DNA of 34,263 nucleotides from Thalassobius sp050633445 (GCA_050633445.1 JBOEGN010000001.1:1-34263), one strand, 5' to 3'; numbered from the stretch's first letter, positions 24,235 through 32,375 are shown. Notes: generated by a model not told the origin, from the sequence alone. Program-made: numbers and translations.

Positions 24235-24266
24235 AAACCCAACGGTCTCAGGTCGCGCGGGCGGGG

Positions 24267-25238
24267 TCAAGCGGCCTGCATATCCAGTATCACCGCGCCC
24301 TTGCGATGCCGTCCTTCGACATGCGCATGCGCCTGTACGGCTTGCTCCATCGGATAGATCTGATCAACCACCGGACGCAATGTGCCCGCCTGGACCATCG
24401 ACATCAGCGTTTCCAGATCGGCTTGTGTGTCACCGCTGACCCCAATCTTGATCCGTTTCCCGGTTTTCCCGCTGATTGCGGCCTGCATCATCTCTGTGAC
24501 GCCAAAATTCAGCGGTACGAAAACGCCGTTCCTCGTCAAAGCCGGGCGCGCCTGTGCAAAATCAACCGCGCCAACGGTGTCCAGGATCACATCAAATCCG
24601 TCAGAAGCGTGCAGGAATGGCCCCGCGCGATAGTCACGCACATCCGAAGCCCCCAGTTCGCGCATCAGCTCCTGATTTCCAGTGCTGGCCACACCGGTGA
24701 CTTGGGCACCCAAGGCGCGGGCGATTTGAATCGCATAGGCTCCAACCCCGCCCGAGCCGCCGATCACCAGAACACGCTGACCGGGCTGCACTTGCGCAAA
24801 ATCGCGCAGAAATACCAACGCCGAAAGTGCCCCAAAAGGCAGCGCCGCCCCATGCTCAAAGCGCATCTCTGCGGGCAAATGGGCCACGGCAGCGTTCTGA
24901 TCAATGGTCAGATATTCTGCATGCGCGCCGCTGACGGAAAACCCCATGACGCGGTCTCCTGACTGGAACGTTGTGACATCCGGGCCGACCGATTCGACCA
25001 AGCCCGCAAAATCACCGCCCAACACGGGATTGCGAGGCGCGCACAGGCCGAACATCAGCCGCCCCGGAACTTGCAGCACCCCTGGAAATGCGGCGGCACG
25101 CACCCGCCAATCCGCGGTCGTGACCGAGCTTGCGTGAACCCGCACCAACAGCTGCCGCGCGCGTGGTTTGGGGGTCGGCAACGTGTCGATGGATAAAGCG
25201 GAGGGGGGACCATAACGGCGATAGGTGACGGCTTGCAT
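24267..25238 (-). CDS. Zinc-independent MDR oxidoreductase (quinone oxidoreductase-like)
   Basis: A 323-residue medium-chain dehydrogenase/reductase. The GroES-like N-terminal domain (MQAVTYRRYGPPSALSI ... GGDFAGLVESVG) precedes a Rossmann domain with VLVIGGSGGVGAYAIQIA at ~residue 155, binding NAD(P)H. Zinc-ligand cysteines of alcohol dehydrogenases are absent, so it is probably a quinone- or enone-reducing type. It is divergent from a LysR regulator with an 89-nt shared region holding a palindrome, so it is the likely target of that regulator. GAAAGAG lies ~8 nt before the ATG. The substrate is unknown. Confidence 0.87.
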   Translation of the reverse strand: MQAVTYRRYGPPSALSIDTLPTPKPRARQLLVRVHASSVTTADWRVRAAAFPGVLQVPGRLMFGLCAPRNPVLGGDFAGLVESVGPDVTTFQSGDRVMGFSVSGAHAEYLTIDQNAAVAHLPAEMRFEHGAALPFGALSALVFLRDFAQVQPGQRVLVIGGSGGVGAYAIQIARALGAQVTGVASTGNQELMRELGASDVRDYRAGPFLHASDGFDVILDTVGAVDFAQARPALTRNGVFVPLNFGVTEMMQAAISGKTGKRIKIGVSGDTQADLETLMSMVQAGTLRPVVDQIYPMEQAVQAHAHVEGRHRKGAVILDMQAA

Positions 25239-25301
25239 GACGAGTCTCTTTCTAACGGAATGATGATTTGCCCCATTGATGACCCATACAGTTTCGCAAG
25301 T

Positions 25302-25315
25302 GAATTGACCAATTC
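25302..25315. promoter_or_regulatory. Palindrome between MDR oxidoreductase and LysR genes, candidate operator
   Basis: GAATTG-ac-CAATTC is a 6-bp perfect inverted repeat in the 89-nt divergent gap, 13 nt before the LysR start. LysR regulators usually bind an inverted repeat in exactly this arrangement, repressing themselves and controlling the divergent gene. Confidence 0.5.
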
Positions 25316-25327
25316 GACAGAAATGAT

Positions 25328-26218
25328 ATGCATTTTCGCATGGAGTGGAAAAGTCTTACCTTTGATTGGAACCGTGCCCGCGCGTTTTTGGTGGTGGTCG
25401 AAGAGGGCTCCTTGTCCGCCGCCGCGCGCGCCTTGGGTCAGGCGCAGCCCACGCTGGGCCGTCAGGTTGCCGCGCTCGAGCAAGAGCTGGGCGTAACCCT
25501 GTTTCAGCGTGTCGGCCGTGGGATCACCCCCACGCAAGCCGGCTTGGATCTGGCGGAACATGTCCGCGCCATGAGTGAGGCCGCCCTGAAATTCTCGTTG
25601 GCCGCATCCGGCCAGAACGAAAGCGTCGAGGGCACCGTAACCATCACCGCAAGCGAGATGCTATCGGCCAGTTTACTACCGCCGATGATCCGCCAAATCC
25701 GCGCCGAACACCCCGGTATCAAACTGGAGATCGTCGCCGCGAACACCCAGTCGGATCTGATCCGGCGCGAGGCTGACATCGCCATTCGCAACACCGACCC
25801 CGGCCATCCCGACCTGATCGCGCGTAAGATCTGCGACGACGCGGGGCACCTGTACGGAACGCAAACCTATCTGGACGGTTTAACTGATTTAAACACGGCC
25901 GAGATCGTCGGTTTTGACAGCTCTGACGCGCTGCGCCAGCGGTTGAACGCCATGGGGCACGATTTCTCGCCGGATCAGTTCACCGTCACCTCTGCCAACC
26001 ATCTGGTGCAGCTGGCGATGGTGCAGGCGGGTGTCGGGCTGGGGGTATTTCCGACACATGTTGGGCAGACGCTGGGGCTTGTGCGGGCTCGACCAGACGC
26101 CGCGCCGATCACGTATCCGATCTGGCTGGTCGCGCATAAGGAGTTGCGAACCTCGCGCCGCATTCGTCTGGTCTTTGACGTGCTGGCCAAGGGCATCCGC
26201 GAGCGGCTGACCGCTTAG
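25328..26218 (+). CDS. LysR-family transcriptional regulator
   Basis: A 296-residue regulator. The N-terminal helix-turn-helix (RAFLVVVEEGSLSAAARALGQAQPTLGRQVAALEQELGV) is followed by a ligand-binding domain from about residue 95 (GTVTITASEMLSASLLPPMIRQI...). The inducer is not evident. It is divergent from the MDR oxidoreductase gene. ATG 25328 and ATG 25340 are both possible; neither has a strong ribosome-binding site. Its stop overlaps the stop of the convergent DUF1992 gene by 4 nt. Confidence 0.93.
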   Translation: MHFRMEWKSLTFDWNRARAFLVVVEEGSLSAAARALGQAQPTLGRQVAALEQELGVTLFQRVGRGITPTQAGLDLAEHVRAMSEAALKFSLAASGQNESVEGTVTITASEMLSASLLPPMIRQIRAEHPGIKLEIVAANTQSDLIRREADIAIRNTDPGHPDLIARKICDDAGHLYGTQTYLDGLTDLNTAEIVGFDSSDALRQRLNAMGHDFSPDQFTVTSANHLVQLAMVQAGVGLGVFPTHVGQTLGLVRARPDAAPITYPIWLVAHKELRTSRRIRLVFDVLAKGIRERLTA

Positions 26219-26520
26219 CGATACGCCTTTCGGGCCAGCTCGATCCGGGCCTCCATCATCGACATCTCTTTCATTAGATCCTGCCGGCGCGTCCGGTCTC
26301 CTGTGTCGCGCAGCTCGTCCCTCATTCTTGCCAGTTCGCGTGACAACGAGACAAATTCGGGCACGCCCCCATTTTCCTTAATCAGCCGGTTCAGCAGCGC
26401 ATTTTCCGGGTCGTCGCAATCGGGCAGAGGTTTTCCCGCGCCGTCAAGGTTGTCAAAGTCACCCTCTGCCTGGGCCGCAGCGATCTTTTGGTTGATCAGG
26501 TCAATTAAGGGGTGGTCCAC
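26215..26520 (-). CDS. DUF1992 protein (DnaJ homologue subfamily C member 28-like)
   Basis: A 101-residue protein beginning at GTG 26520 (VDHPLIDLINQKIAAAQAEGDFDNLDGAGKPL), the typical start of DUF1992 proteins. Despite the DNAJC28-like name given in databases, bacterial forms usually lack the J domain, and none is seen here. GTG is chosen because AAGGAG lies 8 nt upstream; the in-frame ATG further upstream lacks such a site and adds a Trp/Cys-rich stretch. Function unknown. Its end overlaps the convergent lysR end by 4 nt. Confidence 0.85.
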   Translation of the reverse strand: MDHPLIDLINQKIAAAQAEGDFDNLDGAGKPLPDCDDPENALLNRLIKENGGVPEFVSLSRELARMRDELRDTGDRTRRQDLMKEMSMMEARIELARKAYR

Positions 26521-26618
26521 GCGGTATTCTCCTTGTTGGGCGCAGAATACCCGATCCCCGCGCCACGGCAAATGCCTTCTGGCTTGACCCCGGCGGGCCT
26601 GCGCGGCATGTCAGGCCC

Positions 26619-26957
26619 ATGCTGATTTACAAGATTTTCCGGGCCGAGGAATGGGCCGAATTGCAAGCCCAAGGGCAGACACAGGGTGCGCCTGTCGATC
26701 TGGCCGACGGGTTCGTGCATTTTTCAACCGCCGAACAGGCCGCTGAAACCGCCTCCAAGCATTTCGCGAATGAGGACGGGCTAGAGCTGTTGGCACTGGA
26801 ATCTGACACACTGGGCGATGCCCTGAAATGGGAGCCTTCGCGCGGTGGTGCGCTGTTTCCCCATCTTTACCGCGCGCTGCAACTCTCGGATATCGCGTGG
26901 CATATGCCCCTGCCGCTGGTGAATGGGGCGCATCAATTCCCGGAAGGTATGGAATGA
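26619..26957 (+). CDS. DUF952 family protein
   Basis: A 112-residue protein: MLIYKIFRAEEWAEL, then ADGFVHFSTAEQAAETASKHFA and FPHLYRALQLSDIAW. This matches DUF952, a small family with a fold related to ADP-ribose-binding/transferase-like proteins but no proven function. Its stop overlaps the pyrD start (ATGA), a linkage I recall in other alphaproteobacteria, suggesting co-transcription with pyrD. Confidence 0.87.
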   Translation: MLIYKIFRAEEWAELQAQGQTQGAPVDLADGFVHFSTAEQAAETASKHFANEDGLELLALESDTLGDALKWEPSRGGALFPHLYRALQLSDIAWHMPLPLVNGAHQFPEGME

Positions 26958-28012
26958 CTCCGCTGGAAAAACTGGGCCTTTTCGCCCTGCACAAAGTTGA
27001 CCCCGAAACGGCCCATGGCTTGTCGATCAAGGCTTTGCAATTGGGCGCGGTGCCCCTGCCCGGTCTGGTTACGTCCGAACGCTTGCGAACGACTGTGGCG
27101 GGCCTAAACATGGCGAACCCGGTGGGTCTGGCCGCAGGTTTTGACAAGAACGCGCAGGTTCTGTCGCCGTTGTCGCGCGCGGGTTTCGGGTTCATCGAGG
27201 TTGGCGCTGCCACGCCGCGCGCCCAGCCCGGAAATCCCAAACCGCGCCTGTTCCGCCTGACCGAGGACGCCGCTGCCATCAACCGTTTCGGCTTTAACAA
27301 CGAAGGGATGGAGGCGATCGGCGCACGTCTGTCCCAACGGCCTCGCGACATGGTGCTGGGCCTGAATCTGGGCGCGAACAAAGACAGCGAGGACCGCGCC
27401 GCAGATTTCGCCCGCGTGCTGACCCATTGCGGGCCTTATCTGGATTTCGCGACGGTGAATGTTTCGTCGCCGAACACCGAAAAGCTGCGGGATCTACAGG
27501 GCAAAGATGCGCTCTCGGCTCTGCTGGCCGGTGTGATCGACGCCCGTGCCGAGCTGGACCGCGAAATCCCTGTCTTTCTGAAAATCGCGCCCGACCTGAC
27601 GCCCGAAGAGCTGGAGGACGTGGCCGAGGTCGCGCTGACATCCGGCATCGACGCGGTGATCGCCACCAACACCACCCTGTCGCGCGACGGTTTGCAAAGC
27701 GAGCACCGCGATCAGGCGGGCGGTCTGTCCGGCGCGCCTTTGTTTGAAAAATCCACCCGCACTCTGGCGCGCCTGTCCACTCTGACCGAGGGCAAACTGC
27801 CCATCATCGGTGTCGGTGGGATTTCCAACGCGCAACAAGCCTATGCGAAAATCCGGGCCGGGGCATCGGCCGTGCAGCTCTATACCGCGCTGGTCTATCA
27901 CGGATTGTCGCTGGGCGCCGAGATCGCCAAAGGGCTGGACAAACTGCTGGAACAAGACGGCTTTGATAACGTCGACCAGGCCGTGGGCACCGCGAAAGAG
28001 GACTGGCTATGA
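26954..28012 (+). CDS. pyrD: Dihydroorotate dehydrogenase (quinone), class 2
   Basis: A 352-residue enzyme of pyrimidine synthesis that oxidises dihydroorotate to orotate and passes electrons to quinone. Class 2 features are present: N-terminal amphipathic membrane-binding segment (LEKLGLFALHKVDPETAHGL), NPVGLAAGFDKN, INRFGFNNEGM, the catalytic serine in VNVSSPNT, FLKIAPDL, IATNTT and the FMN phosphate site GVGGISNAQQAYAKIRAGASAVQLY. The start at 26954 overlaps DUF952 by 4 nt; the longer open frame upstream overlaps that gene and is not used. It overlaps arsC by 4 nt. Confidence 0.95.
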   Translation: MTPLEKLGLFALHKVDPETAHGLSIKALQLGAVPLPGLVTSERLRTTVAGLNMANPVGLAAGFDKNAQVLSPLSRAGFGFIEVGAATPRAQPGNPKPRLFRLTEDAAAINRFGFNNEGMEAIGARLSQRPRDMVLGLNLGANKDSEDRAADFARVLTHCGPYLDFATVNVSSPNTEKLRDLQGKDALSALLAGVIDARAELDREIPVFLKIAPDLTPEELEDVAEVALTSGIDAVIATNTTLSRDGLQSEHRDQAGGLSGAPLFEKSTRTLARLSTLTEGKLPIIGVGGISNAQQAYAKIRAGASAVQLYTALVYHGLSLGAEIAKGLDKLLEQDGFDNVDQAVGTAKEDWL

Positions 28013-28344
28013 TCACCATTTGGCACAACCCCCGATGCTCGAAATCGCGTCAGACCCTGGCCTTGTTGGACGGGCGCGACGCTGAGGTGCGCAAATATCT
28101 TGAAGACGCGCCTTCGGTCGCGGAATTGCGCGCAGCACAGGCTGCTTTGGGCCTGCCTGTCATCGACATGGTGCGCACCAAAGAGACACTGTTCAAAGAG
28201 CTTGGCCTGTCCAAGGGCGCAGCCGAGGACACGTTGCTGGAGGCGATGGCCGCCAACCCCAAATTGATCGAGCGTCCTATCGTTTTCGCCAATGGCCAGG
28301 CACGCCTTGGACGCCCGCCCGAACAGGTTCTGGACATTCTTTAG
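28009..28344 (+). CDS. arsC: ArsC-family (glutaredoxin-like) arsenate reductase homologue
   Basis: A 111-residue thioredoxin-fold protein of the ArsC/Spx/YffB family: ITIWHNPRCSKSRQTLALL with the active cysteine (Cys10), and a C-terminal NPKLIERPIVFANGQARLGRPPEQV block that carries the substrate arginine. It would reduce arsenate with glutathione and glutaredoxin. No arsB or arsR is adjacent, and it is translationally coupled to pyrD, so a housekeeping redox role is also possible. Its stop overlaps the MATE gene stop on the other strand. Confidence 0.88.
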   Translation: MITIWHNPRCSKSRQTLALLDGRDAEVRKYLEDAPSVAELRAAQAALGLPVIDMVRTKETLFKELGLSKGAAEDTLLEAMAANPKLIERPIVFANGQARLGRPPEQVLDIL

Positions 28345-29669
28345 ACGTCGGCTGCGGCCTCGAGCGCGGGATAACGCAGGCCCAGCGTAATCCCCCGCGC
28401 GACAAAGGAAATCAGCAGGGCGATCCATAGCCCGTGATTGCCAAATATGGGCAGCAAGACCGCCAGCGCGGCCAGATAGATCACAAAACTGACCGCCATC
28501 ATGTTGCGCATATCCCGACCACGGGTGGCGCCGATGAAAATCCCATCCAGCATCCAACTGGCCGAGCCTAAAATGGGCGCCATCACCATATAGATCAGGA
28601 ATGTGCGCGCGGTGCTGCGGACTCCCTCGGCGGTGGTCATAAGGTCGATGATCAGCCCTCCGGCCAGCGCGAATACCAGCGTCAGGGCCATAGACACCCC
28701 AACGCCCCAAAGACTGGTGAGGATCGCGCTTTGTCGCACAGCGGCCCGGTTACGAGCCCCCATCGCCTTGCCCACCAAAGCCTCGGCTCCCAACGCGAAT
28801 CCGTCCAGCGCATAGGCGGTGATATAGAGGAACTGCATCAGCACCTGATTGGCGGCCAGCACGTCGTCGCCGAAATCGGCACCCAGCATCAGGAACGAGA
28901 TGAAAATCACCTGTAACAGAAGCGATCGCAGCAAAATATCGGTGTTCACCGACATCATATGCGCCAGCTTGACCCGGTCAAACACCCGCGCCCAATCGCG
29001 CCAGGCAGGCACGCGAAAGGCCGCCCGGCAAAACCAAAGCGCCACCACCAGCCCGGTCCATTCGGCGCAGAACGTGGCCACGGCGACGCCCTCGACACCC
29101 CAGCCCAGCCCCAGCACAAACCACAGGTCCAGCAGGATATTCATCCCGTTCGTCCACAGCTGGATGGCCAAGACAGCGCCAGTCCGTTCTTGCCCGATCA
29201 GCCAGCCGGTCACGCCATACAGCCCAATCGCCGCGGGGGCTGAAAAGATACGGATCTGCATATAGGTCCGCGCCAGAGTCTCGACCTCGTCGCTGGCCGG
29301 CGAGACCTGAAACGCCGCCCAGAAGATCGGGATTTGCAGCGCAATAATGGCCAACCCAGCGACAGCCGCGATCATCATCGCACGGGTCAGTAGGGCTGCG
29401 ACCTCGCCCTCTTGTCCAGCCCCGCGTGCCTGAGAGGTCAGGCCCGTCGTGCCCATGCGCAGAAACCCGAACATCCAATAGACGCCGGTCAGCACGATCG
29501 CGCCGATGCCGACCGCGCCGATCGGGGCGGCCAGCCCCATTTGCCCGACGACTCCGGTATCGACAGCCCCCAAAATGGGCACCGTCGCGTTCGAGATAAC
29601 GATAGGCACCGCAACCTTTAGGACGCGGCGGTGGGTCACTTCGGGCAGGGCAGAGGACCGGTCAGCCAT
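28341..29669 (-). CDS. MATE-family efflux transporter (DinF-like)
   Basis: A 442-residue inner-membrane protein with about 12 hydrophobic segments in two related halves. MATE landmarks include VAVPIVISNATVPILGAVDTGVVG near the start and DGFALGAEALVGKAMGARN in the second half, typical of the DinF branch. MATE proteins export drugs or metabolites using Na+ or H+ gradients. It is the last gene of a three-gene set with two PaaI thioesterases. Its start overlaps the preceding thioesterase gene by 8 nt. Confidence 0.92.
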   Translation of the reverse strand: MADRSSALPEVTHRRVLKVAVPIVISNATVPILGAVDTGVVGQMGLAAPIGAVGIGAIVLTGVYWMFGFLRMGTTGLTSQARGAGQEGEVAALLTRAMMIAAVAGLAIIALQIPIFWAAFQVSPASDEVETLARTYMQIRIFSAPAAIGLYGVTGWLIGQERTGAVLAIQLWTNGMNILLDLWFVLGLGWGVEGVAVATFCAEWTGLVVALWFCRAAFRVPAWRDWARVFDRVKLAHMMSVNTDILLRSLLLQVIFISFLMLGADFGDDVLAANQVLMQFLYITAYALDGFALGAEALVGKAMGARNRAAVRQSAILTSLWGVGVSMALTLVFALAGGLIIDLMTTAEGVRSTARTFLIYMVMAPILGSASWMLDGIFIGATRGRDMRNMMAVSFVIYLAALAVLLPIFGNHGLWIALLISFVARGITLGLRYPALEAAADV

Positions 29670-30174
29670 CCGATTGCGGCATCAGAAAATGACCGCTGGC
29701 CTGCGCAAAGTTCCGATGACGATTGTCCTGCCAAGCCTCGACATGGACGCTGGCATAGCGCCGCCCCGAGCGGTTGATCTGCGCACGCGCATAGGCATCC
29801 CGTGGGAGCCCCGAACGCAAATAGTCGACCGTAAAATCAATCGTCTTGGGCAAGCGCGGCAGCTGACCCGCCACCAGTTGTTCAACATCCAGCTTACCGC
29901 TTTCGATGTCGTCCCACAGATAGGCCCAGCTTAGCCCGATGATGGCGGTGACTTCCAGAAAGGCGGCCGTCACGCCCCCATGGATCGCTGGCAACATCGG
30001 GTTGCCGATCAATTTGTCATCAAAGGGCAGCACGGCCGTCAGCTCGTCGCCGCGCCGGTCAAATTCGATTCCAAGGAATTGGATATAGGGCACGCCATGC
30101 ACCAAAGCGTTCAACGCCGCATCGCGACGCTGTTTGACGACTTGCATCGGTTCGGGTCTGGTTCGTTTGCTCAT
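29662..30174 (-). CDS. PaaI-family hotdog thioesterase
   Basis: A 170-residue hotdog-fold protein. The family motif with the active-site region is IHGGVTAAFLEVTAIIGL, and the central strand DFTVDYLRSGLPRD is also typical. It likely hydrolyses an acyl- or aryl-CoA thioester; the substrate is unknown. Its ATG overlaps the stop of the upstream thioesterase gene (ATGA), and its stop lies inside the MATE start region. The tandem arrangement suggests two paralogues that may work as a pair. Confidence 0.87.
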   Translation of the reverse strand: MSKRTRPEPMQVVKQRRDAALNALVHGVPYIQFLGIEFDRRGDELTAVLPFDDKLIGNPMLPAIHGGVTAAFLEVTAIIGLSWAYLWDDIESGKLDVEQLVAGQLPRLPKTIDFTVDYLRSGLPRDAYARAQINRSGRRYASVHVEAWQDNRHRNFAQASGHFLMPQSDG

Positions 30175-30611
30175 TTGCCGCCTCCTTCGACAGTAAAGGC
30201 GCCGCTGGCGGTGGCGACGGGCAGATCCTCGTCGTCATCCAGGGCTTCGGCCCGCACGAACGCCACCGTTTTGGTGATGCGATAGCAATGAGCGCGCGTA
30301 CGGATCGCCTGCCCTGGCGTTGCCGCACGCATATAGTCGATACGCAGGTCAATCGTGGCGGTTCCGCCCGGCGCCCTGGGATGGCTCATGACCGCCGCGC
30401 CACAGGTGGTGTCCAGCAAGGCAAAGACCGCTCCGCCATGGATCACCCCTGTTTTGGGATCGCCAATAAAGCGCTCATCATAGGGCATGCGCATTTCAGC
30501 ACGGCCTTGGTCGATCTTTGTGAACTCCATCCCCAGCGCATTTGCATGGGGAATCGCCGCGATGAATTGACGAGCCATTGTGTCTTTGTCAGGTGCCAAA
30601 GGAGCCTCCAT
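30171..30611 (-). CDS. PaaI-family hotdog thioesterase
   Basis: A 146-residue hotdog thioesterase with the motif VIHGGAVFALLDTTCGAAV and TIDLRIDYMRAATPG. It is a paralogue of the following gene, with low overall identity. The start at 30611 (MEAPLAPDKD) is preferred: a TTG further upstream would run into the palindromes of the opposite gene. A Met 11 residues in (MARQFIAAIPH) is an alternative. The ribosome-binding site is weak. It is divergent from the metal transporter gene. Confidence 0.85.
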   Translation of the reverse strand: MEAPLAPDKDTMARQFIAAIPHANALGMEFTKIDQGRAEMRMPYDERFIGDPKTGVIHGGAVFALLDTTCGAAVMSHPRAPGGTATIDLRIDYMRAATPGQAIRTRAHCYRITKTVAFVRAEALDDDEDLPVATASGAFTVEGGGK

Positions 30612-30660
30612 GCAAGGTTTGTGTGCAGTTGCAGTATTTTTCGAGCCAGAATCGCGTGAG

Positions 30661-30680
30661 TGCAAGAATTAGTTCTTGCA
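30661..30680. promoter_or_regulatory. Near-perfect 20-bp palindrome upstream of metal transporter
   Basis: TGCAAGAA and TTCTTGCA form an 8-bp perfect inverted repeat around TTAG; only one of ten pairs in the full element fails. It lies 31 nt before the transporter start and next to a second palindrome. The TGCAA arms recall manganese-responsive Mur sites of alphaproteobacteria, but this is a resemblance only. Confidence 0.55.
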
Positions 30681-30682
30681 AT

Positions 30683-30697
30683 TGAGAATAATTCTCA
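30683..30697. promoter_or_regulatory. Fur/Mur-like 7-1-7 palindrome
   Basis: TGAGAAT-A-ATTCTCA is a perfect 7-1-7 inverted repeat, the layout of Fur-family operators (TGATAATnATTATCA). It lies 14 nt upstream of the transporter ATG, so a bound repressor would block transcription or early elongation. Fur or its alphaproteobacterial manganese-sensing form Mur is the likely binder. Confidence 0.6.
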
Positions 30698-30711
30698 TAT
30701 GCATTTGAACC

Positions 30712-31866
30712 ATGACACAGCTCGATACCACGCCCCCGGCCCCGCATGCTTCGTTCCAACCTGGTTTTCTGGGTCCGTTCCGCGCCCGTCGATTACCTTA
30801 CGTCATTCTGTTGCTGGTTCTGGCCATTGTGCCCGGAGAGCTGGGATTGCTGACCCGCGAACTGATGCTGGACGCCTATTTCCAAGTCTCGGTTTTCGTC
30901 GCAATGACGCTGATGCTGTTCTACGGATCCGAGCGTTTGTTCAAATTCAACATCGGGAAATCGCTGCAAAACGCCAAGATGGCACAGGTGCCAATGGCCG
31001 CCCTTCTGGGCTCTACGCCCGGCTGCGGAGGCGCGGTGGTCGTGGTCGCCGCTTACAGCTCGGGGCATGTAGGTTTTGGCGCGGTTGTGGCGACGCTGAC
31101 CGCCACGATGGGCGACGCGGCGTTTCTGCTGATCGCCACGCGGCCTGATGCGGCCATGGTGGTGCTGCCTCTGTCCTTTGCCGTCGGGATTGCGTCGGGG
31201 TGGATCGTGGACGCCGTGGGCATGGTGCCCCCAGCGCCGAAATCCGGCGCCTGCGCCATGCCGGTCCGCATCGGTTCGCTGCGCAAACGTGATATCGCGT
31301 TCCTGGCGGCTGTCTTGCCCGGCTTCGTCTTTGGCGTGCTGCAACTGCTGCAATCACCGCTATATGATCAGGCCCCGGCACTGCTGCTGAGCGTGATCGG
31401 CCTGGCCGGGACATTCCTTGGCCTGCTGATCTGGTCCTTGTCCCCACTGGAGGCAATGACAAATTCCGACGACACCCCCACAACCCGCATGGCCGAAGAG
31501 ACCAGCTTTATCGCGGTCTGGGTGATCGGAGCCTACCTGGCCTATGACTATCTGGTCGTCTTCACCGGCCTAGAGTTGCAGGACGCGTTCCAGACCATCG
31601 CGCCTTTGTTGCCCCTGATCGGGATCCTCGTTGGGTTCATCCCCGGCTGCGGGCCGCAGGTGCTGGTGGCGACGCTGTTCATCAATGGTGCCCTGCCCTT
31701 TGCCGCCCTGATCGGCAACGCGATTTCCAACGATGGCGACGCGCTGTTCCCCGCAATTGCGCTGAGCCCGCGGACGGCTGTGTTGGCCACCGTCGTCTCG
31801 GCCGTTCCGGCCTTTATCGTGGCTTACGGGTTCTACTTTTTGGCGCCAGGCTTCATGAACCCGTGA
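30712..31866 (+). CDS. Putative manganese / heavy-metal transporter (ArsP_2-type permease)
   Basis: A 384-residue integral membrane protein with about ten hydrophobic segments. Two related halves each carry a Pro-Gly-Cys-Gly motif after a hydrophobic stretch: GSTPGCGGAVVVVAAY (~residue 100) and GFIPGCGPQVLVATL (~305). This fits the group annotated as putative manganese transporter or 10-TM heavy-metal exporter. The paired motifs suggest an inverted-repeat topology with metal-coordinating cysteines in the membrane. Transport direction and metal are not proven. Palindromes of Fur/Mur type lie directly upstream, which supports metal-dependent control. No clear Shine-Dalgarno sequence is seen before the ATG. 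Confidence 0.8.
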   Translation: MTQLDTTPPAPHASFQPGFLGPFRARRLPYVILLLVLAIVPGELGLLTRELMLDAYFQVSVFVAMTLMLFYGSERLFKFNIGKSLQNAKMAQVPMAALLGSTPGCGGAVVVVAAYSSGHVGFGAVVATLTATMGDAAFLLIATRPDAAMVVLPLSFAVGIASGWIVDAVGMVPPAPKSGACAMPVRIGSLRKRDIAFLAAVLPGFVFGVLQLLQSPLYDQAPALLLSVIGLAGTFLGLLIWSLSPLEAMTNSDDTPTTRMAEETSFIAVWVIGAYLAYDYLVVFTGLELQDAFQTIAPLLPLIGILVGFIPGCGPQVLVATLFINGALPFAALIGNAISNDGDALFPAIALSPRTAVLATVVSAVPAFIVAYGFYFLAPGFMNP

Positions 31867-31881
31867 CTCCACGTTCTGACC

Positions 31882-31889
31882 TTACGTAA
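31882..31889. promoter_or_regulatory. TTACGTAA palindrome upstream of first MerR gene
   Basis: TTACGTAA is a perfect palindrome within CCTTACGTAAAGG, 66 nt before the first merR gene, in the short gap after the transporter gene. The same TTACGT core recurs several times upstream of the second merR gene, so both regions may be bound by the same MerR-type regulator. Confidence 0.4.
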
Positions 31890-31955
31890 AGGGGCTGGTC
31901 AATGGCGCGTTGCTGATGCACAATGTTCGCAACCTAATCAAATTGACTCCTTGGA

Positions 31956-32348
31956 ATGTCTGAAACACGCCTGACCTTCAAAGAAATGTGCGCCAAGTTC
32001 GATGTGACCCCGCGCACACTTAGATACTATGAGTATATCGAGCTTTTGCAGCCAGAGCGCGAAGGCCGATCCCGGTATTATGGCCCACGCGAAGTGGCCC
32101 GGATGACCCTGATTCTCAGGGGACGTCGCTGGGGTTATTCGCTGGAAGGCATCCGGCAGTGGTTGCAGATTTACGATCAGGAAGGCACCCGCGCGCAGAT
32201 GGAAGCCTGGGTCGACAGCGCTACAAATCAGTTGGCCATTCTGGCAGAAGAGCGCCGCCAACTGGACGAAGCAATCGCCGAGTTGACCGAGTCGCGAGAC
32301 AGCACGGCCACCGCGCTTGAAGCTCGCAACACGCACGAATCCAATTAA
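31956..32348 (+). CDS. MerR-family transcriptional regulator (first of two)
   Basis: A 130-residue MerR protein. The N-terminal winged helix (TFKEMCAKFDVTPRTLRYYEYIELLQPEREGRSRYYGPREVARM) is followed by a long dimerisation coiled coil (~80-120). The C terminus lacks metal-binding cysteines, so it is not a metal sensor of the MerR/CueR type. Similar proteins regulate acyl-CoA degradation genes. It is ended by a good terminator at 32347-32375. The ribosome-binding site is poor. Confidence 0.9.
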   Translation: MSETRLTFKEMCAKFDVTPRTLRYYEYIELLQPEREGRSRYYGPREVARMTLILRGRRWGYSLEGIRQWLQIYDQEGTRAQMEAWVDSATNQLAILAEERRQLDEAIAELTESRDSTATALEARNTHESN

Positions 32349-32375
32349 AAGCCCCGCCCTCAAGGCGGGCTTTTT
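32347..32375 (+). terminator. Rho-independent terminator after first MerR gene
   Basis: GCCCcGCC (32351-32358) pairs with GGCGGGC (32364-32370), with one bulged C and a 5-nt loop, followed by TTTTT. It overlaps the stop codon of the first merR gene and separates it from the second. Confidence 0.85.
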
